A stretch of DNA of 64,000 nt from assembly GCA_965221585.1 (NCBI GenBank), contig OZ244898.1:434001-498000 (forward strand), given 5' to 3'. The notes below the pieces were generated by a model. That model was not told the origin of the DNA. It saw only the letters and a program-made list of their open reading frames with translations, and did not search any database. Made by a program: the position numbers and the translations under genes. Below, one piece after another: positions 36,346 to 44,620 of the stretch. The first letter of the stretch is position 1; every line of letters starts with the position of its first letter. Source of the stretch: VXYK01 sp965221585. Lineage in GTDB: Bacteria; Actinomycetota; Acidimicrobiia; Acidimicrobiales; Aldehydirespiratoraceae.

Positions 36346-37323
36346 ATGAGGTGGTTTGAGGTCGTGTTGGCCCAGTCAGAAGGCGCGTCACTGCTGGACG
36401 ACCCACTTACCGGCGGGGATTGGATCAGGGCCGGAGCGGTGCTCGTCGGTTCGGTGTTGTTGGCTGTGGTCGTATCCAGAGTCATGCGCCGCGTGATCTC
36501 GCGCGGCCTTGGAGCCGGGTTCGCGGCGATCATCACGGGGCGGCTCTCTGCCTATGCGGTGTTCCTCGTCGGCTTGTCGTACGCGCTCACGAGCCTCGGG
36601 GTGCGGGTGGGTCCACTGCTCGGTGCTCTGGGTCTCGGCGGTCTGGTGCTCGCTTTGGCGCTCCAGGGTGTGGTCGGGAACTTCGTGTCGTCGCTGCTGT
36701 TGCAGACGCGCAGGCCCTACACCGTCGGCGACACCGTCGAACTAGACGGCTTCATCGGGACTGTGGAGGACATCGACTCGCTCACCACCCAAGTCAAGAC
36801 CCGTGACGGGAAGCACATCCGCCTTCCGAACGCCAATATTGCCAACGCCACCATCGTCAACTTGACGCGCGATCCCATAAGGCGCAGCGAACTGGCAGTG
36901 GGCGTTGCCTATGACACGGACCTACAGCGCGCCACCGGGGTGATTTATGATGCGTTGGAGAGAGTTCCCCGCGTGCTGCTGGATCCAGAACCGGAGGTGT
37001 TTCTGAACGGCTTCGGTGAGTCCAGCATTGATTTTGTGGTGCTGTACTGGCATGCCAGCGACGTTCCATCGGAGCGTGCGGCCCGCCACGATCTGATGCT
37101 TGCCATCCATCAGGCTTTCGCAGCCGAATCGATCACCATCGCCTTCCCGCAGACGGTCGTGTGGAGCGGTCAATCGAAGCCCGGTCAGCTGTATGACGGC
37201 AAGGTTGCGGAGGTGAACATGGAGCGTCCAGGTGTGGATTCGCCCCAGTTCGATCAGGAACGCCGCGTCACCCACTGGCGGCTTCCGGGCCTGCGCCGCG
37301 GCGATCAGTCGTCGGGTGCGTAG
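36346..37323 (+). CDS. MscS-family mechanosensitive channel
   Basis: A 325-residue small-conductance mechanosensitive channel that releases solutes on osmotic downshock. Three membrane helices lie near 25-45, 60-80 and 85-110; the pore helix is 'GALGLGGLVLALALQGVVGNFVSSLLL', followed by the beta domain signature 'RPYTVGDTVELDGFIGTVEDIDSLTTQVKTRDGKHIRLPNANI'-like block. The C-terminus ends in an Arg-rich tail. Single gene, 19 bp before the glycosylase gene. Confidence 0.93.
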   Translation: MRWFEVVLAQSEGASLLDDPLTGGDWIRAGAVLVGSVLLAVVVSRVMRRVISRGLGAGFAAIITGRLSAYAVFLVGLSYALTSLGVRVGPLLGALGLGGLVLALALQGVVGNFVSSLLLQTRRPYTVGDTVELDGFIGTVEDIDSLTTQVKTRDGKHIRLPNANIANATIVNLTRDPIRRSELAVGVAYDTDLQRATGVIYDALERVPRVLLDPEPEVFLNGFGESSIDFVVLYWHASDVPSERAARHDLMLAIHQAFAAESITIAFPQTVVWSGQSKPGQLYDGKVAEVNMERPGVDSPQFDQERRVTHWRLPGLRRGDQSSGA

Positions 37324-37341
37324 CGGCCGGGAGTCAGACAC

Positions 37342-38178
37342 ATGCCGGAACTGCCCGAGATCGTGGCTCATGGCGAACGTCTCGCTCGCGACTATACGGG
37401 TGCCGAACTGAGCGCCTTCGTTCCGCTTCATCTGAGTGCGCTCAAGACCTACGCGCCGTCGCCCCGAGAGGTCTACGGCGCTTCTCTGACGGCCACGGGG
37501 AGCCGAGGAAAGTACCTGTTCCTGCAGTTCGGCGAATACACCTTCGTGCTCCACCTGATGCAGGGGGGCCGCCTGAGACCCGATCCGAAACAGACGCGGA
37601 AGCCGCGTTCGGGGATGGCCCGTTGGGTGTTCGCAAACGGTGAGGCGCTGCTGCTGACCGAAGCCGGCACCGAGCACAAAGCAGGTGTCTGGCTGGTAAC
37701 GGGGGATCCGACTAGTCAGGAACCGGTAGATCATCTCGGGCCTGAGGCATGGGACATCAGCCGGGCGGACCTTGTGTCAGCGCTCAGATCCGACAACACC
37801 CGAGTCCACGGATTCTTGCGGGATCAGCGGCGAATCGCAGGTGTCGGCCGGCTTCTGTCCAACGAGATTCTCCACGCCGCGAAGGTCTCGCCCTTCGTCA
37901 TGACCAACAGATTGAGCGACGACGAAATCGACCGGCTGCATGAGGCGACGGTCTCGGTGATCGACCGGCACCTGACCTTCGAACGGACGCTCGACGACAT
38001 CGGCCGTTCGGCGAACCGGCCCAACGAGGTCCACCACCGGATCGGATCTGCATGCACCACCTGTGAAGACCTTGTGCGTTCGGTCGAGTATCGGCGCTAC
38101 ACGGTGGCCTACTGCCCGACGTGCCAGACAGGCGGCAAAATTCTGGCAGACAATACCACCAGTAAGTTCCTCAAATAG
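37342..38178 (+). CDS. Fpg/Nei-family DNA glycosylase
   Basis: A 278-residue bifunctional base-excision glycosylase/AP lyase. It begins MPELPEI, giving the catalytic Pro2 and Glu3; 'GSRGKYLFLQF' carries the conserved Lys; the helix-two-turn-helix is 'IAGVGRLLSNEILHAAKVSPF'; and a zinc finger closes the protein ('CTTC', then 'YCPTCQTGGK'). In most family members the last finger has Arg where Lys-containing 'QTGGK' is seen here, so base preference may differ. Whether it acts on 8-oxoguanine (Fpg) or oxidised pyrimidines (Nei) is undecided. Its stop overlaps the convergent SCP2-like gene by 8 bp. Confidence 0.88.
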   Translation: MPELPEIVAHGERLARDYTGAELSAFVPLHLSALKTYAPSPREVYGASLTATGSRGKYLFLQFGEYTFVLHLMQGGRLRPDPKQTRKPRSGMARWVFANGEALLLTEAGTEHKAGVWLVTGDPTSQEPVDHLGPEAWDISRADLVSALRSDNTRVHGFLRDQRRIAGVGRLLSNEILHAAKVSPFVMTNRLSDDEIDRLHEATVSVIDRHLTFERTLDDIGRSANRPNEVHHRIGSACTTCEDLVRSVEYRRYTVAYCPTCQTGGKILADNTTSKFLK

Positions 38179-38527
38179 GTGCTGCCAGCAACGCGGCCAC
38201 TCGCTCAAGTTGGATGTGGCTGTCGAGCAGTGCAGCGATATCGCCGCCGACTTTCAGTTCACCGTCCAGAAACGCCCGCTGCGCAGACTGCTTGCCGCTG
38301 CGGATTGCCTCGGTTGTGGATCGTGAGACGGTCAGCGTGAGAGTGGGGTTCGGGTGCGGACCACTGCGAAAAGTGACCTGGCCCGCGTCGATCTCCACAT
38401 GCCAGACGTCTTCGTCGTCGCCGGTGATTCGTTGCTCGATCGTCAGTGTCAGTTCTCCACTGAAGTCAAGATCGGCAACCCGGCGTTGGCGTTGAGCGAT
38501 CCACTCTTCAGGCGCGACCTTGCTCAT
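38171..38527 (-). CDS. SCP2 sterol-carrier-like domain protein
   Basis: A 118-residue single-domain protein. The second half, 'PNPTLTLTVSRSTTEAIRSGKQSAQRAFLDGELKVGGDIAALLDS', matches the SCP2 lipid-binding fold in which 'AFLDGELKVGGD' is the most conserved strand-turn. SCP2 domains shuttle sterols or acyl chains; its partner enzyme is not evident here. It overlaps the DUF368 gene by 4 bp (ATGA) and is probably cotranscribed with it. Confidence 0.8.
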   Translation of the reverse strand: MSKVAPEEWIAQRQRRVADLDFSGELTLTIEQRITGDDEDVWHVEIDAGQVTFRSGPHPNPTLTLTVSRSTTEAIRSGKQSAQRAFLDGELKVGGDIAALLDSHIQLERVAALLAAPI

Positions 38528-39468
38528 GTCACGGTGCTCATTTTACCTGCCTTCGCCAAGCCGAGAACAACAAGCCCAGCCGCGACGGCAAGGATCACCG
38601 GTACAGGCAGTTCGCTTGCTGTCGGCCACGCCAGGCCAGTGCCGTCGACGACCTCGTCGTGCTCCTCGGAAATCACGCCTACGCCGTTGGGCCAGGGCCA
38701 CAACACTCGCAGCGAACCGATCATCAGACCGATCATGGCTGCTGTCACACGATCTTTGTGTCTGTCCATGACCCACCCGAGCACCGACGAGAACAGAAGT
38801 AGTCCGACGGCTGCGCCCACGGCCACCAACAGCATGCCAGTGAGATCCCTGTCGCTGACAGCTCCGATGACAGCGCTGTACATGCCGATCATCAACAGGA
38901 TGAACGAGCCAGATATGCCGGGGAGGATCATTGCGCAAACGGCCAGCGCGCCGGCTCCGATCAGGACCATCGGTTCGGGGTCGTTCACTGGCCCCGATTG
39001 ATAGCCGAGCAACCCGAACACGACTGCGCCGACTGTGGCCATCAGCCCGTAGTGGACCACCGTCGATCGGTCGATGAGTCGGAACGAAACGACAATCGAG
39101 GCAGCAACCAGGCCGAAGAAGAGCCCCGCCATTTCTTCGGGGTTGTCGTGGAGCTGTGTCTCGATCACCCCGGCCAACGACCCGACAGCCACGCCTATGC
39201 CCAATCCCAATGGGACGAGAAGGCCGAAATCGAGTGATCGAAAGCCTGCCCAGGCCCCACCAAGGTCGGCCTTCGCGAGAGAAAGGAAGGGTTTTGCAGC
39301 ACCGCGGATGGCTTGGATCAGGCGTTGGTAGATCCCCAGCACCAAGGCGATGGTCCCCCCGGACACGCCGGGAACGACATCGGCTGCCCCCATCAACAAC
39401 CCGTATCCAACGAAGCGCCCGTAACGGCGGGCCGAGCCACCCAAAGACTCTGTCGTGTTGGCTGTCAT
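38524..39468 (-). CDS. DUF368 membrane protein, likely undecaprenyl-phosphate translocase
   Basis: A 314-residue polytopic protein of the DUF368 (PopT) family. The signature 'GYGLLMGAADVVPGVSGGTIALVLGIYQRL' is near the N-terminus and the mirrored 'ICGAGAL..AMILPGISGSFILLMIGMY'-type motif is in the second half, giving the inverted-repeat pattern of the family. DUF368 members have been shown to return undecaprenyl phosphate across the membrane for cell-wall precursor recycling. Coupling to an SCP2-like lipid-binding protein is consistent with lipid handling. Confidence 0.88.
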   Translation of the reverse strand: MTANTTESLGGSARRYGRFVGYGLLMGAADVVPGVSGGTIALVLGIYQRLIQAIRGAAKPFLSLAKADLGGAWAGFRSLDFGLLVPLGLGIGVAVGSLAGVIETQLHDNPEEMAGLFFGLVAASIVVSFRLIDRSTVVHYGLMATVGAVVFGLLGYQSGPVNDPEPMVLIGAGALAVCAMILPGISGSFILLMIGMYSAVIGAVSDRDLTGMLLVAVGAAVGLLLFSSVLGWVMDRHKDRVTAAMIGLMIGSLRVLWPWPNGVGVISEEHDEVVDGTGLAWPTASELPVPVILAVAAGLVVLGLAKAGKMSTVT

Positions 39469-39520
39469 GTCTGAATCACGGCAGGCACGTCGGCAAAGCT
39501 ACCCGCAGGCGGGCAAAACT

Positions 39521-39556
39521 ACAGGTGAGGTGCCCCGGCTGGGACACCTCACCTGT
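39521..39556 (-). terminator. Strong hairpin with T-run, minus strand
   Basis: ACAGGTGAGGTG (39521-39532) pairs perfectly with CACCTCACCTGT (39545-39556), and the stem extends after one mismatch. On the minus strand it is followed by TAGTTTT, a good intrinsic-terminator end. It lies 380 bp after the sdhB stop, so it ends either a long sdh 3' tail or a separate small transcript. Confidence 0.75.
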
Positions 39557-39937
39557 CGAGAGAGGTCCTCGTCACGCTGCTGCGGCCTTTGGGATCTTCT
39601 CTCTAAGCGCTTCTCCGGTCGCCTCTTGGGCGCAACGGGCGCGAGAAGCTTGTGGGAGCGGTCCCGTCCACGGTGCAACGTGGGTTCGTATGGCAAGAAG
39701 AGTGCAGGGGTCTCGGTTAGTCCGAGTTCCTGCTTTCGTCGTGCGCCTCCTCCCTTCTGTCACGGGCGGAGCAGTTGAGGGGTCAAGGCACTTGCCTCAA
39801 CCGAGCGGAATCAACCGATCTGCCGAGATGTGACACTGGTCACTGTTTCACAGTTGGGCAGACTCGTCAAGCAACGCGGAGCACGACGCGACCGTCGGTA
39901 GATAGGCGATCCAGAGCGTTTGATGGCGGGATCGGTG
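39557..39937 (-). other. Non-coding stretch between sdhB and its terminator
   Basis: No convincing gene. On the minus strand one 63-residue frame (39572-39763, MTEGRRRTTKAGTR...) ends just before the terminator but has atypical, Arg-rich composition. Small hairpins occur at CTCGG-ACTAA-CCGAG (around 39710-39725) and GTTGAGG/CCTCAAC (39774-39801). It may be a structured 3' UTR or a small RNA; I recognise no known RNA family. Confidence 0.4.
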
Positions 39938-40738
39938 CTATTGACTGGCGAGACTGCGGTTCTTGCTCTTCGACTTGATGTAGTCGCGGTTCATGAAGGC
40001 GATGAAGTCGAGTGGAATCTCTTTGGGGCATGCCTCATGGCACTCGCCGTGGTTGGTGCAGGAGCCGAAGAAGTCCTCCATCGTCTCCACCATCGCCTCG
40101 GTGCGTTTCCATCGCTCAGGTTGACCCTGCGGCAGAACATTGAGATGAGCGAGCTTGGCCGCGGTGAACAGCTGGGCCGCCGAGTTTGGACAAGCCGCCA
40201 CGCAGGCACCGCAGCCGATACAAGCGGCGGCGTCCATGGCCGTGTCGGCCACCTCTTTGGGCACGGGAATCTCGTTGGCATCCTGTGGCGTGCCGGTTGG
40301 GGCCGAGATGTACCCGCCAGCCTCGATGATTCGGTCGAAGGCGCGGCGGTCGACCATCAGGTCCTTCAGGACCGGGAAGGCGGTGGCACGCCACGGCTCG
40401 ATGACGATCTCGTCGCCGTCGCCGAACTTGCGCATGTGCAGTTGGCAGGTGGCGGTCGCTTTCGAGGGTCCGTGGGCCTGGCCGTTGATCATCACGCCAC
40501 AGGTTCCGCAGATCCCTTCCCGGCAATCGTGAGGAAACGTGATCGGCTCGATGTCGTCCTCGATCAAACGCTCGTTGACCAGGTCGAGCATCTCCAGAAA
40601 CGAGGCGTCGGTCGGGATGTGATCGGCGTTCACGTCGAGGAACGACCCCTTCGCGTGCGGCCCGTCCTGACGCCAGATTCTCAGTTTGAGGTTCAGCGTC
40701 TCGCCATTTTCGACATTTTTTGTGTCGGCACTGTTCAT
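39938..40738 (-). CDS. sdhB: Succinate dehydrogenase iron-sulfur subunit
   Basis: A 266-residue electron-transfer subunit. Clusters are held by 'CREGICGTCG' plus a later Cys (2Fe-2S), 'CIGCGACVAACP' (4Fe-4S) and 'CTNHGECHEACPKEIP' (3Fe-4S). The ATG at 40738 (MNSADTKNVENGETLNLKLRIW) is chosen over upstream in-frame codons because it gives a normal N-terminus 8 bp after sdhA. The subunit type matches the mycobacterial Sdh1 and Bacteroides/Chlamydia-like enzymes. Last gene of sdhCAB. Confidence 0.95.
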   Translation of the reverse strand: MNSADTKNVENGETLNLKLRIWRQDGPHAKGSFLDVNADHIPTDASFLEMLDLVNERLIEDDIEPITFPHDCREGICGTCGVMINGQAHGPSKATATCQLHMRKFGDGDEIVIEPWRATAFPVLKDLMVDRRAFDRIIEAGGYISAPTGTPQDANEIPVPKEVADTAMDAAACIGCGACVAACPNSAAQLFTAAKLAHLNVLPQGQPERWKRTEAMVETMEDFFGSCTNHGECHEACPKEIPLDFIAFMNRDYIKSKSKNRSLASQ

Positions 40739-40746
40739 CTGTTGCC

Positions 40747-42669
40747 CTACTTGTAGCTGCGCTGAGTGAGATGGACGTTTTCGAAGGTGAGTTCCTCTTT
40801 GTGCAGCGCCTGTTCGGTGTCTGGACCCTGCCAACCCCAGGCCGCCACGTAGGCGAAGTTCTCGTCGTCGCGCAACGCTTCGCCCTCGGGTGTCTGCGAC
40901 TCCTCACGAAAATGGCCACCGCAACTCTCGTTGCGGTGCAGCGCGTCGCGCACCTTGAGTTCGGCGAACTCCATGAAGTCGTCCACCCGGTTGACCTTCT
41001 CAAGCTGCTGGTTGACCCCGTCGGGGCTGCCGAGCACCTTGACGTTGCGGCGGAATTCCTCCCGCAGAGCCGGAATCTCCGACAGGGCCTTCTCAAGCCC
41101 CGTCTTGTTGCGGGCCATGCCGCAGTATTCCCAGACGATCTTGCCGAGTTCCCGGTGGTAGTGCTCGACGGACCGGGTTCCTCTCACCTGGGTCCAACCT
41201 CTGGTCCGCTGGTCCACTTCGGTCAACGCTTCGACGAAGACCGGGTCTGTCGTGGGAACTGGGGCGTCGCCGAGCTTGGGGGCGAGATAGTCGCCGATCG
41301 TGTAGGGCAGCACGAAGTAGCCGTCGGCAAGACCCTGCATCAGCGCCGAAGCGCCGAGCCGGTTGGCTCCGTGGTCGGAGAAGTTGGCCTCGCCGAGGCA
41401 ATAGAGTCCTGGCACGGTGGTCATCAGGTTGTAGTCCACCCAGAGCCCGCCCATGGTGTAGTGGGTGGCCGGGTAGATGCGCATGGGCAAGGCGTATGGG
41501 TCCTCTCCGGTGATGCGCTCGTACATGTCGAAGAGGTTGCCGTAGCGCTCCCGCACCGCATCTACTCCCTCCCGTGCGATGGCGTCGGCGAAGTCGAGAT
41601 AGACCCCGTTCTTGAGAGGACCGACGCCACGGCCCTCGTCGACCACCGTCTTGGCGTTGCGACTGGCCACGTCGCGAGGCACCAGGTTGCCGAACGACGG
41701 GTACTTCTCCTCGAGGTAGTAGTAACGGTCTGCTTCGGGTATGTCAGCAGCGGATCGGGTGTCGTCGAATTGGCGTGGCACCCAGATCCGTCCGTCGTTG
41801 CGCAGTGACTCCGACATCAGGGTGAGCTTCGACTGGAACTCGTCGGAAGCGGGGATGCAGGTCGGGTGGATCTGCGTGTAACAGGGGTTGGCGAACAGCG
41901 CGCCCTTGCGATGAGCCCGCCAGGCGGCGGTCACGTTGCAGGCCATGGCGTTGGTTGACAGGTAGTAGACGTTGCCGTAACCGCCGGTAGCCAGAACAAC
42001 CGCGTGGGCGCTGTGGGCGTGGACCTCGCCGGTGAGCATGTCGCGGGTGATGATCCCGCATGCCTGGCCGTCTTTGATGACGACGTCGAGCATGTCGGAG
42101 CGGTTGTAGAGCGTGACCTTCCCGGCTCGGATCTGAGCCGCCAGGGCCTGGTAGGCACCGAGCAGCAGTTGCTGGCCGGTCTGGCCTCTGGCGTAGAAGG
42201 TGCGGCTCACTTGAGCGCCGCCGAAGGAGCGGTTGGCGAGCAGGCCGCCGTACTCGCGGGCGAAGGGCACTCCCTGAGCGGCGCACTGGTCGATGATGTC
42301 GACCGATACCTGCGCCAGGCGGTAGACATTTGCCTCCCGCGAGCGGTAGTCGCCGCCCTTCACAGTGTCATAGAACAGGCGGTACACCGAGTCGCCGTCG
42401 TTGCGGTAGTTCTTGGCGGCGTTGATGCCGCCCTGTGCGGCGATCGAGTGGGCCCGTCGCGGCGAGTCGTGGAAGGTGAACGCCTTGACGTTGTAGCCGA
42501 GTTCGGCGAGCGAGGCCGCCGCGGACGCTCCTGCCAGGCCGGTACCCACGACGATGATGTCGAACTTGCGTTTGTTGGCGGGATTGACCAGTTTCACCGA
42601 GAACTTGTGGTTGTCCCACTTCTCGGCGATCGGCCCGTCAGGAACTTTGGCATCAAGCTCAACCATCAT
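40747..42669 (-). CDS. sdhA: Succinate dehydrogenase flavoprotein subunit
   Basis: A 640-residue FAD subunit that oxidises succinate. The Rossmann start 'IIVVGTGLAGASAAASLAELGYNV', the FAD-attachment segment 'SPRRAHSIAAQGGINAAKNY' (His links FAD), 'QIHPTCIP', 'YPATHYTMGGLWVD' and 'GLYCLGEANFSDHGANRLGASALMQGLADGYF' are intact. This long form is the SdhA of the B-type, five-helix cytochrome b enzyme. It overlaps sdhC by 11 bp; ATG 42666 is an alternative start. Confidence 0.96.
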   Translation of the reverse strand: MMVELDAKVPDGPIAEKWDNHKFSVKLVNPANKRKFDIIVVGTGLAGASAAASLAELGYNVKAFTFHDSPRRAHSIAAQGGINAAKNYRNDGDSVYRLFYDTVKGGDYRSREANVYRLAQVSVDIIDQCAAQGVPFAREYGGLLANRSFGGAQVSRTFYARGQTGQQLLLGAYQALAAQIRAGKVTLYNRSDMLDVVIKDGQACGIITRDMLTGEVHAHSAHAVVLATGGYGNVYYLSTNAMACNVTAAWRAHRKGALFANPCYTQIHPTCIPASDEFQSKLTLMSESLRNDGRIWVPRQFDDTRSAADIPEADRYYYLEEKYPSFGNLVPRDVASRNAKTVVDEGRGVGPLKNGVYLDFADAIAREGVDAVRERYGNLFDMYERITGEDPYALPMRIYPATHYTMGGLWVDYNLMTTVPGLYCLGEANFSDHGANRLGASALMQGLADGYFVLPYTIGDYLAPKLGDAPVPTTDPVFVEALTEVDQRTRGWTQVRGTRSVEHYHRELGKIVWEYCGMARNKTGLEKALSEIPALREEFRRNVKVLGSPDGVNQQLEKVNRVDDFMEFAELKVRDALHRNESCGGHFREESQTPEGEALRDDENFAYVAAWGWQGPDTEQALHKEELTFENVHLTQRSYK

Positions 42670-43492
42670 GCGCTGCTTTCGCCGTGGCGTCGTGGGATTC
42701 GTCGAATTCTCCGACGGGCACGGAACGGTTGTCCTCGTTCAACAGGCCTGCTTGAACAGCGATCGGGAAACTCAGGTTGCCGACCAGGATCACCGCGGCG
42801 AGGCCCCCGGCGATACCGCGGCGCAGATCGTTGAACTTCGGGTTGTTGATCCCCAGAGTCTGGAACATCGACCAGGTGCCGTGGAATATGTGCACCGCCA
42901 GAGCAACGTTGGCCACGACGTAGATGATCGCCACCGGCAACGAACTCATCGACTCGACGACATTGTGGTAGATGTCGCCGCGGACGTACTCGTCGCCGAG
43001 CCACCAGCCCCAGGTCAGGTCAGCGAGGTGGAACAGCAGGTACAACAAGACGATCGGGCCGGTCCAGCGCATCGTGCGGCTCGCGAAGTCTGCAGCGATG
43101 TAGTTGCGCTTCGCGGCGTATGAGCTGTCGGCCTTGAGGCTCATGCGGCTGAGGGAGTAGGCGCTGTGGATGTGTATCGCAAACATGGCGATCAGTCCGA
43201 GGCGCATCACCCACAACAGGAACGTGCGAGGAGCCAGGTGTCCGCCGAGGTCACGAAGAGCCTCGCCGTATTCGTGCACCTGCACCGGGCCTTCGTAGAG
43301 GTGAAGGTTGCCGATCATGTGGACGACGACGAAACCGAGCAGACCGACTCCCGTAATCGCCATTGCGTATTTCTTGCCGATCGCCGACTGGTACAGGTTC
43401 AACGGCCACGGAAGCTGCCTCGGCCGCCGATGCACGGGAGGAACCTCGTGTCGTGTCGCGGCGTCGGTTTGTGGCGTAGTGGACTGCGCCAT
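42659..43492 (-). CDS. sdhC: Succinate dehydrogenase cytochrome b subunit (b558 type)
   Basis: A 277-residue fused anchor with five transmembrane helices, matching the b558-type SdhC that holds two hemes. Candidate heme ligands are His in 'VVVHMIGNLHLY', 'MFAIHIHSAYSL', 'LLFHLADLTW' and 'ALAVHIFHGTWSM'. No separate SdhD is present, as expected for this class. The N-terminal 40 residues are hydrophilic and Pro/Arg-rich. First gene of the sdhCAB unit; the 180 bp upstream contain its promoter but no clear box. Confidence 0.93.
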   Translation of the reverse strand: MAQSTTPQTDAATRHEVPPVHRRPRQLPWPLNLYQSAIGKKYAMAITGVGLLGFVVVHMIGNLHLYEGPVQVHEYGEALRDLGGHLAPRTFLLWVMRLGLIAMFAIHIHSAYSLSRMSLKADSSYAAKRNYIAADFASRTMRWTGPIVLLYLLFHLADLTWGWWLGDEYVRGDIYHNVVESMSSLPVAIIYVVANVALAVHIFHGTWSMFQTLGINNPKFNDLRRGIAGGLAAVILVGNLSFPIAVQAGLLNEDNRSVPVGEFDESHDATAKAAHDG

Positions 43493-43674
43493 GAAGGTCG
43501 CTTTCTGGTCGCGGAGCTTGCCTGAAACGGTATCGGCCCATCCGGTCCGTAGCTAACCGGACAAGTTCCGCCAACCAGCGCTCATTACCGAACGCGCGTA
43601 TCTGTCGTTACTTCGGGTCTGAAGCGGGTTGAAGCGTGATTTTCTATGTTGCTGGCGTCCTGATGGAGCTGTCC

Positions 43675-44292
43675 TTAGCAGGGCGTCCGTGCGGAAGCCA
43701 GGAACCCGCAATAAGACTCCCGGCTTACGACCCAGGTCCCTTCGACGAGTTCAAGCGTCCCGCTGAGGTCCTCATAGGCGGTTGTCCCTCCGAAGAGAAC
43801 GTTGTAGGTAACGGTGGCGTTCTCACCGTCGACTTCCGCAGCGATGGGTTCCAGACTGATCCCGCCCATGCGCTCGCCAGCGTTGGCGTAAGCGGTGTTG
43901 GCTGCCTCCAGGGAAGCATCGCCCGCCAGGTGGGTCAGCTTGGCCGAGAACTCTGCGGAAGAGTCGAAGACCACTGCCCACGCGTGCATCACGACTTGTT
44001 CCTGATCGTCAGGTCCACCAGCGCTATTTGAGCTGGAGTTGTCGGTCTCGACGGCATCCTCTGGAGCTGTTGACGTGGTGGTGTCGGGCGGGGCTGTCGA
44101 AGTTGTTGTCGGTGCAGCGGTGGTTGTCGGTGCAGCGGTGGTTGTTGGTGCGGACGTGGTGGTCGTCGGTGCGCTGATTTGGCTGCCACCGTCGTCATCG
44201 TTCCCGCAGGACGAAGCCAGCAAGACCACAGCGACCACCAAAGCGGACCATCGTGTGACTACGGCGGACCTGTTTTTGGTCTTCCGATACAT
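43675..44292 (-). CDS. Hypothetical lipoprotein in the iron/heme locus
   Basis: A 205-residue lipoprotein. Signal ends in lipobox 'LLASSC' about residue 29 from ATG 44292 (ATG 44304 is an alternative that overlaps the upstream stop). A Thr/Ala/Pro linker with an 18-bp repeat (TTTAAP units) spans residues 40-75. The folded part ('EQVVMHAWAVVFDSSAEFSAKLTHL' to 'YCGFLASARTPC') resembles small NTF2-like or DUF4878-type lipoprotein domains, but I am not certain. Being last in the SBP-MhuD unit suggests a link to iron or heme handling. Confidence 0.72.
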   Translation of the reverse strand: MYRKTKNRSAVVTRWSALVVAVVLLASSCGNDDDGGSQISAPTTTTSAPTTTAAPTTTAAPTTTSTAPPDTTTSTAPEDAVETDNSSSNSAGGPDDQEQVVMHAWAVVFDSSAEFSAKLTHLAGDASLEAANTAYANAGERMGGISLEPIAAEVDGENATVTYNVLFGGTTAYEDLSGTLELVEGTWVVSRESYCGFLASARTPC

Positions 44293-44296
44293 GCCC

Positions 44297-44620
44297 TCAG
44301 GCATCCTTGTTCGCACCGGCAGGCCCTGCAGACAGCACGATGTCGAAACTCAGCAACTCTGAGCCGTGCGCCACTGGCTGCCGTTTCGCTTCGGCATGGC
44401 CACGAGTGAACGAAGCGGAGCTGACCCAGGCCATGAAATCCTCCTCGCTGGCCCAACGGGTGTACACGTACTAGGTGGTGCCCTCGGCCGGACGAAGGAG
44501 TTCGAATCCTTCAAATCCGGCCATGGTCTCTACTTCACCGACCCGCTGTTCGAAGCGGCGCAACAGTTCGTCTCCGGAATCTCCGGGCACTGTGATGGCG
44601 TTGATGCGGACGATACTCAT
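44297..44620 (-). pseudogene. MhuD/IsdG-like heme monooxygenase with in-frame TAG
   Basis: The frame starts MSIVRINAITVPGDSGDELL after AAGGAG and ends its first part ...GFELLRPAEGTT, then TAG (44473-44471), then continues without shift as YVYTRWASEEDFMAWVSSASF, TRGHAEAKRQPV and SELLSFDIVLSAG to TGA at 44297. Together the two halves match the mycobacterial heme-degrading monooxygenase MhuD over its whole length, including Asn7, the Trp in 'MAWVSS' and the heme-ligand His in 'RGHAEA'. The TAG sits where Gln (CAG) is common, so a single C-to-T change explains it. Either a recent pseudogene, a sequencing error, or two polypeptides. It overlaps the upstream gene by 4 bp. Confidence 0.85.

Noticed and set aside
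39660..39690. tRNA-like GGGTTCGTAT segment
   Set aside because: No acceptor or anticodon stem can be drawn around it and no CCA end or matching 5' half is seen.
44471..44473. Genome-wide amber (TAG) recoding as explanation for the MhuD stop
   Set aside because: Many genes here, including phoU, the response regulator, pcrA, purH and plsC, end in TAG at the expected length, so TAG is a normal stop.
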